A stretch of 64,000 nt of DNA, from positions 1-64,000 of the forward strand of contig DATAID010000084.1 of NCBI GenBank assembly GCA_036262835.1, in the 5' to 3' direction. Position 1 is the stretch's first letter, and each line of letters opens with the position of its first letter. This stretch comes from RBG-16-66-20 sp036262835 (GTDB lineage Bacteria; Pseudomonadota; Gammaproteobacteria; Burkholderiales; SG8-39). Shown here piece after piece: positions 7,463-15,486 of this stretch. The notes under the pieces were generated by a model. It was not told where the DNA came from. It worked only from the letters and a program-made list of their open reading frames with translations, and ran no database searches. Both the position numbers and the translations under genes were made by a program.

Positions 7463-8734
7463 GTGAGAATCCTGATCATCGACGACGACGAGGATTTGCG
7501 GAACATCCTCGCGCATTACCTGAAGCAGGAATGGCCCGAGATCGAGGTCGAGCAATTCGATCCGCTCGAGCGCGACATGCCCGACGACGCCTTTGCCCTC
7601 GGCGACTATGACCTCATGATCCTCGACTACATGCTCGGCCGCGGCGACGGCCTGGCGTGGCTGCGCGATTTCAAGAAGCGCGGCGACTGCCCGCCGGTGC
7701 TCTTCCTCACCGGGGCCGGCAACGAGGCGATCGCGGTGCGCGCGATGAAGGAGGGGGCCGACGATTACCAGCGCAAGCAGGAGCTCACGCGCGAAAAGCT
7801 CGTCACCTCGGTGCGCGAGCTCACGCGCGGCAAGCTCGAGAAGACCGTGCCGCCGGAGATCGCCGCGCGCATGGAAGGCCACCAGCTCGGCGCGAGAATC
7901 CACATCCCGGGCATCAAGGTGCTGCGCCTCATCGGCGAAGGCGGCATGTCCCGCGTCTACCTCGCCTCGCGCGAAAGCGACGACGAGCCGCTCGTGGTCA
8001 AGATCCTGAGGAGCGAGGTCACCGGCGACAAGAACGCGATCGCGCGCTTCATCGAGGAGTACAACCTGGTCGGCCGCATCAGCAGCCGCCACGTCGCGAA
8101 GATCCACGGCCACGGCGTCTCGGGCGAGCATGCCTATCTGGTGATGGAGTTCTTCGACGGCGGGGACCTCGACAAGCGGCTGAGGGGAAGGGCGCTCGAG
8201 CCCGAGGAGGCGCTGCAGATCTTCCGCGAGCTCATGTTCGCGCTCGGCGACATCCACGAGCAGGGCATCCTGCACCGGGATCTCAAGCCGCAGAACCTCA
8301 TGTTCCGGGCCGACGGCAGCCTCGCCATCCTGGATTTCGGCATCGCCAAGCACATCGACGCGATCGACCGCACCGGCCACGGCGAGATCCTCGGCACGCC
8401 GCGCTACATGAGCCCCGAGCAGGTGCGCTCGGCCGCGCTCGACCTGCGCACCGACATCTACAGCGCGGGCGTGCTGCTCTACCAGATGCTCGTCGGCCAG
8501 CACCTCTTCGACGGCGAGACCGCGGTCGAGGTGGCGCTCCACCACCTCAATACGCCGCCCCCCGAGCTGCCCGAGCACCTCGGGCAATACCAGCGCCTGA
8601 TGGACAAGCTCCTCGAGAAGGACCGCGACGCGCGCTTCAGGAACTCCGACGAGGTGATCGGCTTCCTCTCGCGCAAGTACTACCAGGGGACCGGCGCGTT
8701 CGGCGCCGAGAAGACCCAGAAGCTGCCCGGTTAG
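7463..8734 (+). CDS. Receiver-Ser/Thr protein kinase fusion
   Basis: The N-terminal receiver (about residues 1-120) has Asp7-9, phospho-acceptor Asp55 (LMILDYMLG), Thr83 and Lys105, so it should be phosphorylatable. A Hanks-type kinase follows from about residue 150. It has the glycine loop GEGGMSRVY, Lys180 in VVKIL, the catalytic loop HRDLKPQN (Asp273), the Mg-binding DFG (Asp291) and the GTPRYMSPEQ activation segment end. All catalytic residues are present. There is no transmembrane helix or PASTA domain, so it acts in the cytosol. The start is GTG at 7463, 27 bases after the cyclase gene. This architecture couples a two-component phosphorelay to Ser/Thr phosphorylation. Confidence 0.9.
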   Translation: MRILIIDDDEDLRNILAHYLKQEWPEIEVEQFDPLERDMPDDAFALGDYDLMILDYMLGRGDGLAWLRDFKKRGDCPPVLFLTGAGNEAIAVRAMKEGADDYQRKQELTREKLVTSVRELTRGKLEKTVPPEIAARMEGHQLGARIHIPGIKVLRLIGEGGMSRVYLASRESDDEPLVVKILRSEVTGDKNAIARFIEEYNLVGRISSRHVAKIHGHGVSGEHAYLVMEFFDGGDLDKRLRGRALEPEEALQIFRELMFALGDIHEQGILHRDLKPQNLMFRADGSLAILDFGIAKHIDAIDRTGHGEILGTPRYMSPEQVRSAALDLRTDIYSAGVLLYQMLVGQHLFDGETAVEVALHHLNTPPPELPEHLGQYQRLMDKLLEKDRDARFRNSDEVIGFLSRKYYQGTGAFGAEKTQKLPG

Positions 8735-9120
8735 GGCAAATCCTTCCAGATCGCCCGCAATTGCTCGGGAAGGTCCTTGGGCGAAAAGGGCTTGGAGATC
8801 GTGCCGACGGCGCCGAGCGTGCGCAGCTCGTCGAGCTCGCGCTGCGAGGCCTTGGCCGTGATGAAGACGACCGGCAGGGCCTGGGTCTCCGGCACCTCCC
8901 GCATCTTCTTGAAGAGCGTCGGCCCGTCCATGCCGGGCATCATCCAGTCGAGCATCACCAGCTCGGGCTTGAACTCGATCATCCTGCCGATCGCCTGCAG
9001 CGGATCGCTGCAGATGCACACCTGCATCTTGCCGACGCGCTCGAGCGACATGCGCACGATGCGCTGGATGTCCTCGTCGTCCTCGACGTAGCAGATGCGG
9101 TTGAGCGGCTGGGCGGGCAT
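8731..9120 (-). CDS. CheY-like single-domain response regulator
   Basis: The 129-residue protein is a receiver only. It has acidic residues in CYVEDDEDI, the phospho-acceptor Asp in LVMLDWMMPGMDG, Thr in VFITAKA and Lys in TISKPFSP. With no output domain it must act by protein contact or as a phosphate relay. It lies 20 bases downstream of the histidine kinase gene on the same strand, so that kinase is its likely donor. Its stop overlaps by 4 bases the stop of the convergent receiver-Ser/Thr kinase gene. Confidence 0.9.
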   Translation of the reverse strand: MPAQPLNRICYVEDDEDIQRIVRMSLERVGKMQVCICSDPLQAIGRMIEFKPELVMLDWMMPGMDGPTLFKKMREVPETQALPVVFITAKASQRELDELRTLGAVGTISKPFSPKDLPEQLRAIWKDLP

Positions 9121-9140
9121 GGGCCCTATTGTCGCCTGAT

Positions 9141-10898
9141 TCAGGAATGCCGGGGCAACTCGAACCAGAATGTCGTTCCGCCGCCGTTGCGGTCGCTGAA
9201 GCCGATGCGCCCGCCCATCATCTCCATCAGGCGCTTGCAGATCGCGAGGCCGAGGCCCGTGCCGCCCTTCTGGCGCGTGTAGGACATGTCGGCCTGCGCG
9301 AAGCGGCCGAAGATGCGGTTGCGGAAGCTCTCCGGAATGCCGGGCCCGGTGTCGTGCACCTCGACCCGGACGCTCTCGCCGGAATCCTCCATGCTCACTT
9401 CCACGGCGGTCCCTTCCTGGGAGAACTTGGCCGCATTGGACAGCAGGTTGGTCATCACCTGCAGCACGCGCTTGCGGTCGGCGTTCACCTTGACCGTCGG
9501 CAGCGGCACGGGAGTGGCGAGCCGCACCTTGAAACGCTCGGCGAAGGCGCGGTTGAGCGTCAGCGATTCGCCCACCAGGTCGCCGAGCTCGAGCACCTCG
9601 GGCAGGAGCGTCAGCTTGCCCGACTCGATCTTCTCCACGTCGAGGATGTCGTTGATCAGGTCGAGCAGGCGCTGGCCGTTGCGCTCGGCGATCGTGGTGA
9701 GCTCGAGAACCTCCTTGTCGACATCGCCGAGCACGCCGGAGTTGATGAGCTGCAGCGATCCGATGATCGAGGTGAGCGGCGTGCGCAGCTCATGGCTGAG
9801 CGTCGAGGTGAATTCCTGCTTCATGCGCTCAGCCTCGATCTGCTGGGTCATGTCGCGTCCCTGGCCGATGACCGAGATGACGCGGTTCTCGGTATTGACG
9901 AGCGGCGTCAGGTTCCACTCGCAGACGATTTCCGCGCTGTCGCGCCGGACCGTGGCGACGCGGATGCCGAAGCGCGGCTCGCGCTTCTGGATCATCTCGC
10001 GCCAGCGCTCGGTGATGTCGCCCTGCACGGCGCTCGGAAAGAGGATGTCGGTTCCCGCCCGGCCCACGACCTCGCCGGCGCTGTAGCCGAACAGGTGCTC
10101 GGCGGCGGGATTCATGCTGAGGACCGTGCCCTGCGGGTCGAACTCGAAGACCGCAATCGGCGAGCGCTCGGCGAAGAGCGCGAGCTTGCGGCCCGAGGTC
10201 TCGACCTGGCGGCGCGCGTCCTCGAGCTGCACGAGCTGCTGCTCGAGGCGCTGGTTTAGCGCCGTGTAGTCCTCGGTCAGCTTGCCGTACGCATGTCGCA
10301 GCCGGTAGCCGGAATCGAAGACCTGGCTCAGGCGATAGGCGACGCCGACCGTCACGGCGTAGAACGCGGGCACGAGGAGGGCGATCTCGACGAAGAGCTT
10401 GTTGCCGAAGCTCGCCAGCACGTAGGTGAACGGAAAAAGGATCGCCGCGGCATAGGTCGCATAGATGAGCCAGGACACGGCATAGAGCGGGATGCCGCCC
10501 GCGACCAGGCCGGTGATCAAAAACGAGAGGAAGACCTGCTGCTCGTCGGCGTGGGAGGGGAAGAAGATGGCGCCGGCGAAGCCCCAGGTGGTGCCGTCTG
10601 CGAAAGCGCTGATGCCGAGCCAGCGCAGCCACTGGCCGGCTTCGGCGAGCCGATCGGTGCTCTTGCGGTAGCCCCAATAGAGCGCGATCCGGGCCGCGGT
10701 GAGGAGCGCGACCATGCCGCCCCAGAACCAGATCAGCAGGTTCCACTCGAACTGGGCGATGCGGCTGCCGCGCAGCTCGTAGATGGCCACCAGGCTCACC
10801 AGCCCGGTCGCGATGATGGCGAGGGGCAGCTGGCTATAGAGCTGCTCGACGCGGTCGGCAAGGACGCGGCGCGGGTCGGCGGACTGGGCTGGATTCAT
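9141..10898 (-). CDS. Membrane PAS-domain sensor histidine kinase
   Basis: The 585-residue protein begins with a membrane region (about residues 20-205, six to seven hydrophobic segments) that I do not match to a named sensor module. A coiled-coil stretch (YTALNQRLEQQLVQLEDARRQ) follows, then a PAS domain (about 235-355). The HisKA domain has phospho-acceptor His369 (STLSHELRTPLTSI), and the HATPase_c domain has the N box, the GPGIP G1 motif and GTGLGLAICKRL. There is no attached receiver or HAMP domain. The paired CheY-like gene follows 20 bases downstream. The signal sensed is unknown. Confidence 0.92.
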   Translation of the reverse strand: MNPAQSADPRRVLADRVEQLYSQLPLAIIATGLVSLVAIYELRGSRIAQFEWNLLIWFWGGMVALLTAARIALYWGYRKSTDRLAEAGQWLRWLGISAFADGTTWGFAGAIFFPSHADEQQVFLSFLITGLVAGGIPLYAVSWLIYATYAAAILFPFTYVLASFGNKLFVEIALLVPAFYAVTVGVAYRLSQVFDSGYRLRHAYGKLTEDYTALNQRLEQQLVQLEDARRQVETSGRKLALFAERSPIAVFEFDPQGTVLSMNPAAEHLFGYSAGEVVGRAGTDILFPSAVQGDITERWREMIQKREPRFGIRVATVRRDSAEIVCEWNLTPLVNTENRVISVIGQGRDMTQQIEAERMKQEFTSTLSHELRTPLTSIIGSLQLINSGVLGDVDKEVLELTTIAERNGQRLLDLINDILDVEKIESGKLTLLPEVLELGDLVGESLTLNRAFAERFKVRLATPVPLPTVKVNADRKRVLQVMTNLLSNAAKFSQEGTAVEVSMEDSGESVRVEVHDTGPGIPESFRNRIFGRFAQADMSYTRQKGGTGLGLAICKRLMEMMGGRIGFSDRNGGGTTFWFELPRHS

Positions 10899-10985
10899 GG
10901 ATAAGAAAAAACGCCCCGCGATTATAGGGGAGGCGCGAATCCGGCACGCCGCGGAATGCGGCGCGCTGACAGAGTCTTGCGCGGC

Positions 10986-11615
10986 TTACAGACTTTTGCC
11001 GCTGCGGATGACGCCGACCCCCAGGCCTTCGATGGCGAACTCGGCGCTGCGGGCGTCGACTTCGATCGGCTCGAAGTCCGGATTCTCGGGCAGGAGCTGC
11101 AGGCTGTTGCCGCGGCGCCGGAGGCGCTTGACGGTGACCTCATCGCCCAGGCGCGCGACCACGATCTGGCCGCTGCGCACGTCCTGGGTGCGATGCACGG
11201 CGAGCAGGTCGCCTTCGAGGATGCCGGCGTCGCGCATCGACAGCCCGCGCACCTGCAGAAGATAGTCGGCGCGCGGCGTGAAGAGGTTCGGATCGACCTG
11301 GTAGCGGGCCTGCACGTTTTCCTCGGCGAGCATCGGGCTCCCCGCCGCCACGCGCCCGATCACGGAGAGCTCGAGCAACCGGCCCACTTTCGGCCCGCCG
11401 CGCTCGCGCAGCTTGATGCCGCGCGAGGCGCCCGAGGAGATTTCCAGCGCGCCCTTGCGCTCGAGGGCGCGCAGGTGCTGCTCGGCGGCGTTGACCGAGC
11501 GAAAGCCCATGCGCTCGGCGATTTCGGCGCGCGTCGGAGGAAAACCCGATACCTCGGTCAGTTCCTTGATGAGCCGCAGGATCTCGGTCTGCCGTTCGGT
11601 GAGCGGTTCGCTCAT
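10986..11615 (-). CDS. lexA: LexA, SOS repressor and self-cleaving protease
   Basis: LexA represses SOS genes and cleaves itself when RecA filaments form. The ATG at 11615 gives 209 residues starting MSEPLTERQTEILRLI. A winged-helix N-terminus reads GFPPTRAEIAERMGFRSVNAAEQHL. The Ala91-Gly92 cleavage site lies in GRVAAGSPM. The catalytic dyad is Ser126 (RGLSMRDAG) and Lys163 (DEVTVKRL). An upstream in-frame start at 11687 would run through the promoter and both LexA boxes and is rejected. The gene is autoregulated, and the imuA cassette in this window is a predicted target. Confidence 0.97.
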   Translation of the reverse strand: MSEPLTERQTEILRLIKELTEVSGFPPTRAEIAERMGFRSVNAAEQHLRALERKGALEISSGASRGIKLRERGGPKVGRLLELSVIGRVAAGSPMLAEENVQARYQVDPNLFTPRADYLLQVRGLSMRDAGILEGDLLAVHRTQDVRSGQIVVARLGDEVTVKRLRRRGNSLQLLPENPDFEPIEVDARSAEFAIEGLGVGVIRSGKSL

Positions 11616-11631
11616 GCGCGTCTCCGGGCTA

Positions 11632-11647
11632 CTGTGCCCTTGTTCAG
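11632..11647. promoter_or_regulatory. LexA box 2 upstream of lexA
   Basis: On the minus strand this reads CTGAACAAGGGCACAG, matching CTG-N10-CAG with the full ACAG right half. It lies just downstream of the predicted transcription start and 16 bases from the lexA ATG. Confidence 0.7.
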
Positions 11648-11649
11648 TG

Positions 11650-11665
11650 CTGGCATTATATCCAG
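11650..11665. promoter_or_regulatory. LexA box 1 upstream of lexA, overlapping the -10
   Basis: On the minus strand this reads CTGGATATAATGCCAG, a symmetric CTG-N10-CAG with an AT-rich core that contains the -10 hexamer. The two boxes are spaced as a tandem autoregulatory pair, as known for lexA in enterobacteria. Confidence 0.75.
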
Positions 11666-11682
11666 TAGCCAGAAACGCGCAA
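11655..11682 (-). promoter_or_regulatory. lexA promoter
   Basis: On the minus strand TTGCGC (11682-11677) and a perfect TATAAT (11660-11655) are separated by 16 bp. The -10 sits inside LexA box 1. The -35 lies just past the stop codon of the upstream SRAP gene, so lexA has its own promoter. Confidence 0.7.
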
Positions 11683-11683
11683 A

Positions 11684-12316
11684 TCACTGCCGTTCACCCT
11701 CGATGAGGGCCGGCTCGTCGTTGCGGGCGTTGTTGACCGCCCGGCTCACCCGGCGGATGGCAATTGACGCCTCGGGGCAGGGGCGCAGCAGCCCCTCCTG
11801 TCCCCCGAGCCAGGCGGCGTAGTCGGCCCGCGCGACGATCACCGGCATGCGATCGTGCACCGCTGCCATCTTCGCGTTCGCCTCGGTCGTGATGACGGCG
11901 CAGGTCTGCAGGTCGCGCCATTGCTCCCAGAGGCCGGCGAAGGCGAAAAGCTCGCCCTCCGCCGGGTGTACGTAGTAGGGCTGGCGCAGGCCGAACTCGG
12001 ACTTCCATTCGTAGAAGCCGCTTGCCGGAATCAGGCAGCGCCGGCTGCGGTAGGCGTCGCGAAACGCGGGCTTCTCGGCCACCGTCTCGGCGCGCGCGTT
12101 GTTCATGCGCGCCCCCATCGACGGATCCTTGGCCCAATGCGGCACCAGCCCCCAGCGCACGTTTGTGGCAACGGCGGCGTCGCCGGCTCGGCGCACGATC
12201 AGCACGGGCATCGTCGGCGCGATGTTGTAGTGCGCGTCGAATGGCGGAAGAGCGGCGAGCCCGAACTGGAGCTTCACCACGTCCGGATGCGCATGGAGGG
12301 CGAAACGGCCGCACAT
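11684..12316 (-). CDS. SOS response-associated peptidase family protein (SRAP/HMCES, YedK-like)
   Basis: SRAP proteins crosslink covalently to abasic sites in single-stranded DNA through Cys2 and so shield them. This 210-residue protein starts MCGRFALHA with the nucleophilic Cys2. It has the conserved YNIAPTMPV, RWGLVPHWAKD, NARAETVAEKPAFRDAYRSRRCLIPASGFYEW with the active-site Asn and Glu, and AVHDRMPVI with the catalytic His. It is encoded directly upstream of lexA on the same strand, in keeping with a damage-response role. No clear LexA box is seen before its start, so SOS control of this gene is not shown. Confidence 0.93.
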   Translation of the reverse strand: MCGRFALHAHPDVVKLQFGLAALPPFDAHYNIAPTMPVLIVRRAGDAAVATNVRWGLVPHWAKDPSMGARMNNARAETVAEKPAFRDAYRSRRCLIPASGFYEWKSEFGLRQPYYVHPAEGELFAFAGLWEQWRDLQTCAVITTEANAKMAAVHDRMPVIVARADYAAWLGGQEGLLRPCPEASIAIRRVSRAVNNARNDEPALIEGERQ

Positions 12317-12342
12317 GGCGGGGATTATGAAGGGGATTGAAA

Positions 12343-12364
12343 GGGTATTCCCGCGGGTATTCCC
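12343..12364. repeat. Tandem direct repeat GGGTATTCCC between divergent genes
   Basis: The 10-mer GGGTATTCCC occurs at 12343-12352 and 12355-12364, spaced 12 bp start to start, between the SRAP gene and the nicotinate phosphoribosyltransferase gene. Each copy is itself a near-palindrome. It could be a regulator site; it does not match a NAD-regulon operator that I know. Confidence 0.5.
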
Positions 12365-12378
12365 TTTAGAATCGAAGC

Positions 12379-13563
12379 ATGATCATCGAGTCGCTGCTCG
12401 ACACCGACCTGTACAAGTTCACGATGATGCAGGTCGTGCTGCACCATTTTCCGGGCGCGCAGGTCGAGTACGTCTTCAAGTGCCGCACCCCGGACGCGGA
12501 TCTCGGGCCGCACGTGGCCGACATCCAGGCCGGGATCGCCGACCTCTGCAAGATGCGCTTTCACGAGGCGGAGCTCGCCTACCTGCGCGGCCTGCGCTTC
12601 ATGAAGTCCGACTTCGTCGATTTCCTCGGCCTGTTTCACTTCAACGAGAAGTACATCGAGGTCAAGCGCGTCCCTCACGAGCCCGGGCTCGAGATCACCA
12701 TCCGCGGGCCCTGGCTGCACACGATCATGTACGAGATCCCGGTGCTAGCGATCGTTTCCGAGGTCTATTTCAAGCGCACGCAGCGCCAGCCCAATCTCGC
12801 GGAGGGCCGCAGGCGCCTCAAGGCGAAGATCGACCAGGTGCGCGGGCTGGAGCCCGGATTGCCCTTTCGAATCTCCGACTACGGCACGCGCCGGCGCTTT
12901 TCGCGCGGCTGGCACGACGAGCTGATCGCCACCTTCAAGCGCGAGATCCCGGAGCGCTTCGCCGGGACCTCGAACGTGTGGCTGGCGATGAAGCACGGCG
13001 TCACGCCGCTCGGCACCATGGCGCACGAGTACATGCAGGCCTGCCAGGCGCTCGGCCCGCGCCTGCGCGATTCGCAGATCTATGCCTTCGACGTCTGGGC
13101 CAAGGAATACCGGGGCGACCTCGGCATCGCGGTCGCCGACACCTACGGCACCGACGCGTTCCTGCGCGATTTCGACATGTATTTCTGCAAGCTGTTCGAC
13201 GGCGCGCGCCACGACTCGGGCGATCCGTTCGCATGGGGCGAGCGCATGATCGAGCACTACCGCCGCAACCGGGTCGATCCGCGCACCAAGACGCTCATCT
13301 TCTCCGACCAGCTCTCGGTGCCGCTCGCGATCGACATCGCCAGGCGCTTCCAGGGCCGCGCGCTGACCTCCTTCGGCATCGGCACCAACCTCACCAACGA
13401 CCTGGGCTACGAGCCGATCAATATCGTCATCAAGATGACCGAGTGCAACGGCCAGCCCGTCGCCAAGGTGTCCGACGCGCCGGGCAAGACGGTCAGCAAG
13501 GACCCGGGCTATCTCGCTTACCTTCGGCAGGTGTTCGGCCTGGAAAAAGTGGAGTCCGACTAG
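12379..13563 (+). CDS. pncB: Nicotinate phosphoribosyltransferase
   Basis: PncB joins nicotinate to PRPP to form nicotinate mononucleotide, the entry step of NAD salvage. The 394-residue protein starts MIIESLLDTDLYKFTMMQVVLHHFP, the family N-terminus with the DLYKFTM motif. It continues with FRISDYGTRRRFS and the conserved MAHEYMQA segment carrying the regulatory His that is phosphorylated in this enzyme. The sequence SFGIGTNLTNDLGY forms part of the phosphate-binding region. Length is normal. It is followed after 3 bases by an MFS transporter gene, which may therefore be co-transcribed. Confidence 0.95.
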   Translation: MIIESLLDTDLYKFTMMQVVLHHFPGAQVEYVFKCRTPDADLGPHVADIQAGIADLCKMRFHEAELAYLRGLRFMKSDFVDFLGLFHFNEKYIEVKRVPHEPGLEITIRGPWLHTIMYEIPVLAIVSEVYFKRTQRQPNLAEGRRRLKAKIDQVRGLEPGLPFRISDYGTRRRFSRGWHDELIATFKREIPERFAGTSNVWLAMKHGVTPLGTMAHEYMQACQALGPRLRDSQIYAFDVWAKEYRGDLGIAVADTYGTDAFLRDFDMYFCKLFDGARHDSGDPFAWGERMIEHYRRNRVDPRTKTLIFSDQLSVPLAIDIARRFQGRALTSFGIGTNLTNDLGYEPINIVIKMTECNGQPVAKVSDAPGKTVSKDPGYLAYLRQVFGLEKVESD

Positions 13564-13566
13564 CCC

Positions 13567-14772
13567 TTGGGCCGAACCGCGGTCGCGGTACTGGCCGTCT
13601 GCTTCGTTCTCAACATGCTCGGCCGCGGCCTGGGCGACGGCTACGCGGTGTTCATCCTGCCGCTCGAGCATGACTACGGCTGGTCGCGCTACCAGCTGAC
13701 GAGCGTCTACTCGGTGTTCCTGCTGGTGAGCGGGTTTGCCGCGCCGCTCATCGGCCTGCTCTTCGATCGCCTGGGACCGCGCGTCGTCTATGGCTGCGGG
13801 CTCGCGCTGATCGGCAGCGCCTATTTCGCCGCGAGCCGGCTCGAGCAGCTCTGGCAGTTCTACCTGCTGATCGGCGGGGCGGTCGGCGTCGGCGTGGCGA
13901 TGACCGGCATGGTGCCCGCCTCGGCGATGCTGTCGCGCTGGTTCCATTCGCAACTTTCGCGGGCGATCGGCATCGCCTTCTCGGCCACCGGCGTCGGCAT
14001 CATCGTCTTCGTGCCGATCGCCCAGGCGCTGGTGCAGCACCATGGCTGGCGTTCGGCCTACCAGATGCTCGGCACCGTCCTTCTCATCCTGCTGCCGATC
14101 GTGCTCTTCCTGCTGCCCTGGGGCCGCTTCGCCGCGGGTCGGCCGCCGGAACGCGCGAGCCAGCTGCCTTCCGCAGGCGACGAGTGGACGCTGCGCAAGG
14201 CGATGAAGACCCGCATCTACTGGGGCATGGTGCAGGGGTTCTTTTTCACCGCGCTGGGAATGTTCGAGATCTTCGTGCAGCTCGTCGCTTTCCTCGTCGA
14301 TGCGGGGTTCCCGCCGCTCACGGCCGCGACGGCCTACGGCATCTGCGGCATGCTCTCGGCGGGCAGCGTGATGGGCAGCGGATTCCTCACCGACCGCTTC
14401 GGCTCGCTGCGGGTTGTGATGGCGAGCTTCGCGGGCACGATGGCGGGGATGGCGCTGCTGCTCGTGATCGCGAAATATCCCTCGATGCCGCTGCTGGCCG
14501 CGTTCGTGCTCGTCTTCGGCGCCTCGCTCGGCGTGCGCGGCCCGATCATTTCCTCGATCTGCACCCGCCAGTTCGCCGGGCCGCGCCTGGCGACGATCTA
14601 CGGCACCGTGTTCTGCACCAATTCGCTAGGCGCCGCGCTCGGCTCGCTCGTCGGCGGGGTGCTGCACGACCTTTCGGGCGGATATGCGGCGGGGCTCGCG
14701 TTTTCCCTCTGCTCGATCGCGCTCGCCTCGATGCCGTTCTGGACGGTGCCGGCGCTGCGCAATGCCCGGTAG
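13567..14772 (+). CDS. MFS transporter
   Basis: The 401-residue protein has about 12 hydrophobic segments and a monocarboxylate/oxalate-transporter-like opening (VFILPLEHDYGWSRYQLTSVYSV). The cytoplasmic loop motif GLLFDRLGPRVVYG corresponds to the MFS motif A between helices 2 and 3, and GFLTDRFGSLRVVM is its repeat in the second half. It belongs to the broad MFS_1 group; the substrate is not evident. The start is TTG at 13567, only 3 bases after pncB, so a link with uptake of a pyridine or carboxylate is possible but inferred. Its stop is adjacent to the stop of the convergent gene. Confidence 0.85.
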   Translation: MGRTAVAVLAVCFVLNMLGRGLGDGYAVFILPLEHDYGWSRYQLTSVYSVFLLVSGFAAPLIGLLFDRLGPRVVYGCGLALIGSAYFAASRLEQLWQFYLLIGGAVGVGVAMTGMVPASAMLSRWFHSQLSRAIGIAFSATGVGIIVFVPIAQALVQHHGWRSAYQMLGTVLLILLPIVLFLLPWGRFAAGRPPERASQLPSAGDEWTLRKAMKTRIYWGMVQGFFFTALGMFEIFVQLVAFLVDAGFPPLTAATAYGICGMLSAGSVMGSGFLTDRFGSLRVVMASFAGTMAGMALLLVIAKYPSMPLLAAFVLVFGASLGVRGPIISSICTRQFAGPRLATIYGTVFCTNSLGAALGSLVGGVLHDLSGGYAAGLAFSLCSIALASMPFWTVPALRNAR

Positions 14773-15486
14773 CTACGCCGCGGCCGACACGCCGCGGATC
14801 CCGTGTTTCTCGATCGTGCGCCCGACGAAACCGCTTTTTTTGATGTCGGCGACGAACTCATGCAGGTAGTCCGCGCCGCCGTGACCCTTGGGCGTGCCGA
14901 CCGCCTGCTGCACCGAGGTGAACTGGCCCTCGAGGATCCGGGAGCCGGGCAGGGCTTCGACATCGCTCAGCAGGCGCGCCTTCAGGCCCGCGAGCGCGTC
15001 GAGCTTTTCCCGAACGAAGAGGTCATACGAACCCTGGATTCCGCCGTCGGCGCGAACGAGCGTGGCGTTCTTGATGTTGCGGGTGAGATACAGGTCGTAG
15101 GCGGCTTTGCTGGCGACCGCGATGCGCACGCCTTTGCGGTCGACGTCCTCGAGCTTGCGGATCGCCGAGCCGGCCGGGACGAGATAGGTGGCCGGGATCT
15201 CCAGGTAAGCGGTCGTGAACTGGATCTCCTGCGCGCGCTGCGGCTCGGCGCCGAGGAAGCCGACGTCCCAGGCGCCGCTCGAGGCGGAATCGGCAAGCTG
15301 TCCGGCGCCGGGGTAGTGGATGAACTCCACGGGCGCGCCGATGCGCTTGCCAAGCTCCGCGGCGAGGTCGGCGACGATTCCTCGAATGCTCCCGTCCGGA
15401 TTTTTCTGCACCAGGAGAAAGTTGCCGTGGTTGACGCCGACGCGGAGGGTGCCGGACGGGGCGAGCTGGGATTTCGCGTTGCTCAT
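14773..15486 (-). CDS. Type 2 periplasmic-binding-fold protein lacking a signal peptide
   Basis: The 237-residue protein has the SBP_bac_3 pattern: GTLRVGVNHGNFLLVQKNPDGSIRGIVADLAAELGKRIGAPVEF, then GAWDVGFLGAEPQRAQEIQFTTAYLEI and YLVPAGSAIRKLEDVDRKGVRIAV. This fold binds small polar ligands for ABC import. No signal peptide or lipobox precedes it, so as read it would stay in the cytosol. It overlaps the upstream CoA-transferase-like gene by 4 bases (ATGA), so the two are translated together. It may be a cytosolic ligand-binding or enzyme-like derivative. No permease lies nearby. Confidence 0.75.
   Translation of the reverse strand: MSNAKSQLAPSGTLRVGVNHGNFLLVQKNPDGSIRGIVADLAAELGKRIGAPVEFIHYPGAGQLADSASSGAWDVGFLGAEPQRAQEIQFTTAYLEIPATYLVPAGSAIRKLEDVDRKGVRIAVASKAAYDLYLTRNIKNATLVRADGGIQGSYDLFVREKLDALAGLKARLLSDVEALPGSRILEGQFTSVQQAVGTPKGHGGADYLHEFVADIKKSGFVGRTIEKHGIRGVSAAA

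Noticed and set aside
5975..9019. A 1,014-codon minus-strand open frame across the Hpt, cyclase and kinase genes
   Set aside because: It spans gene boundaries of three recognisable proteins and has no motif of its own.
11616..11687. Longer LexA start at 11687
   Set aside because: It would place both LexA boxes and the promoter inside the coding region and add 24 residues absent from the family.
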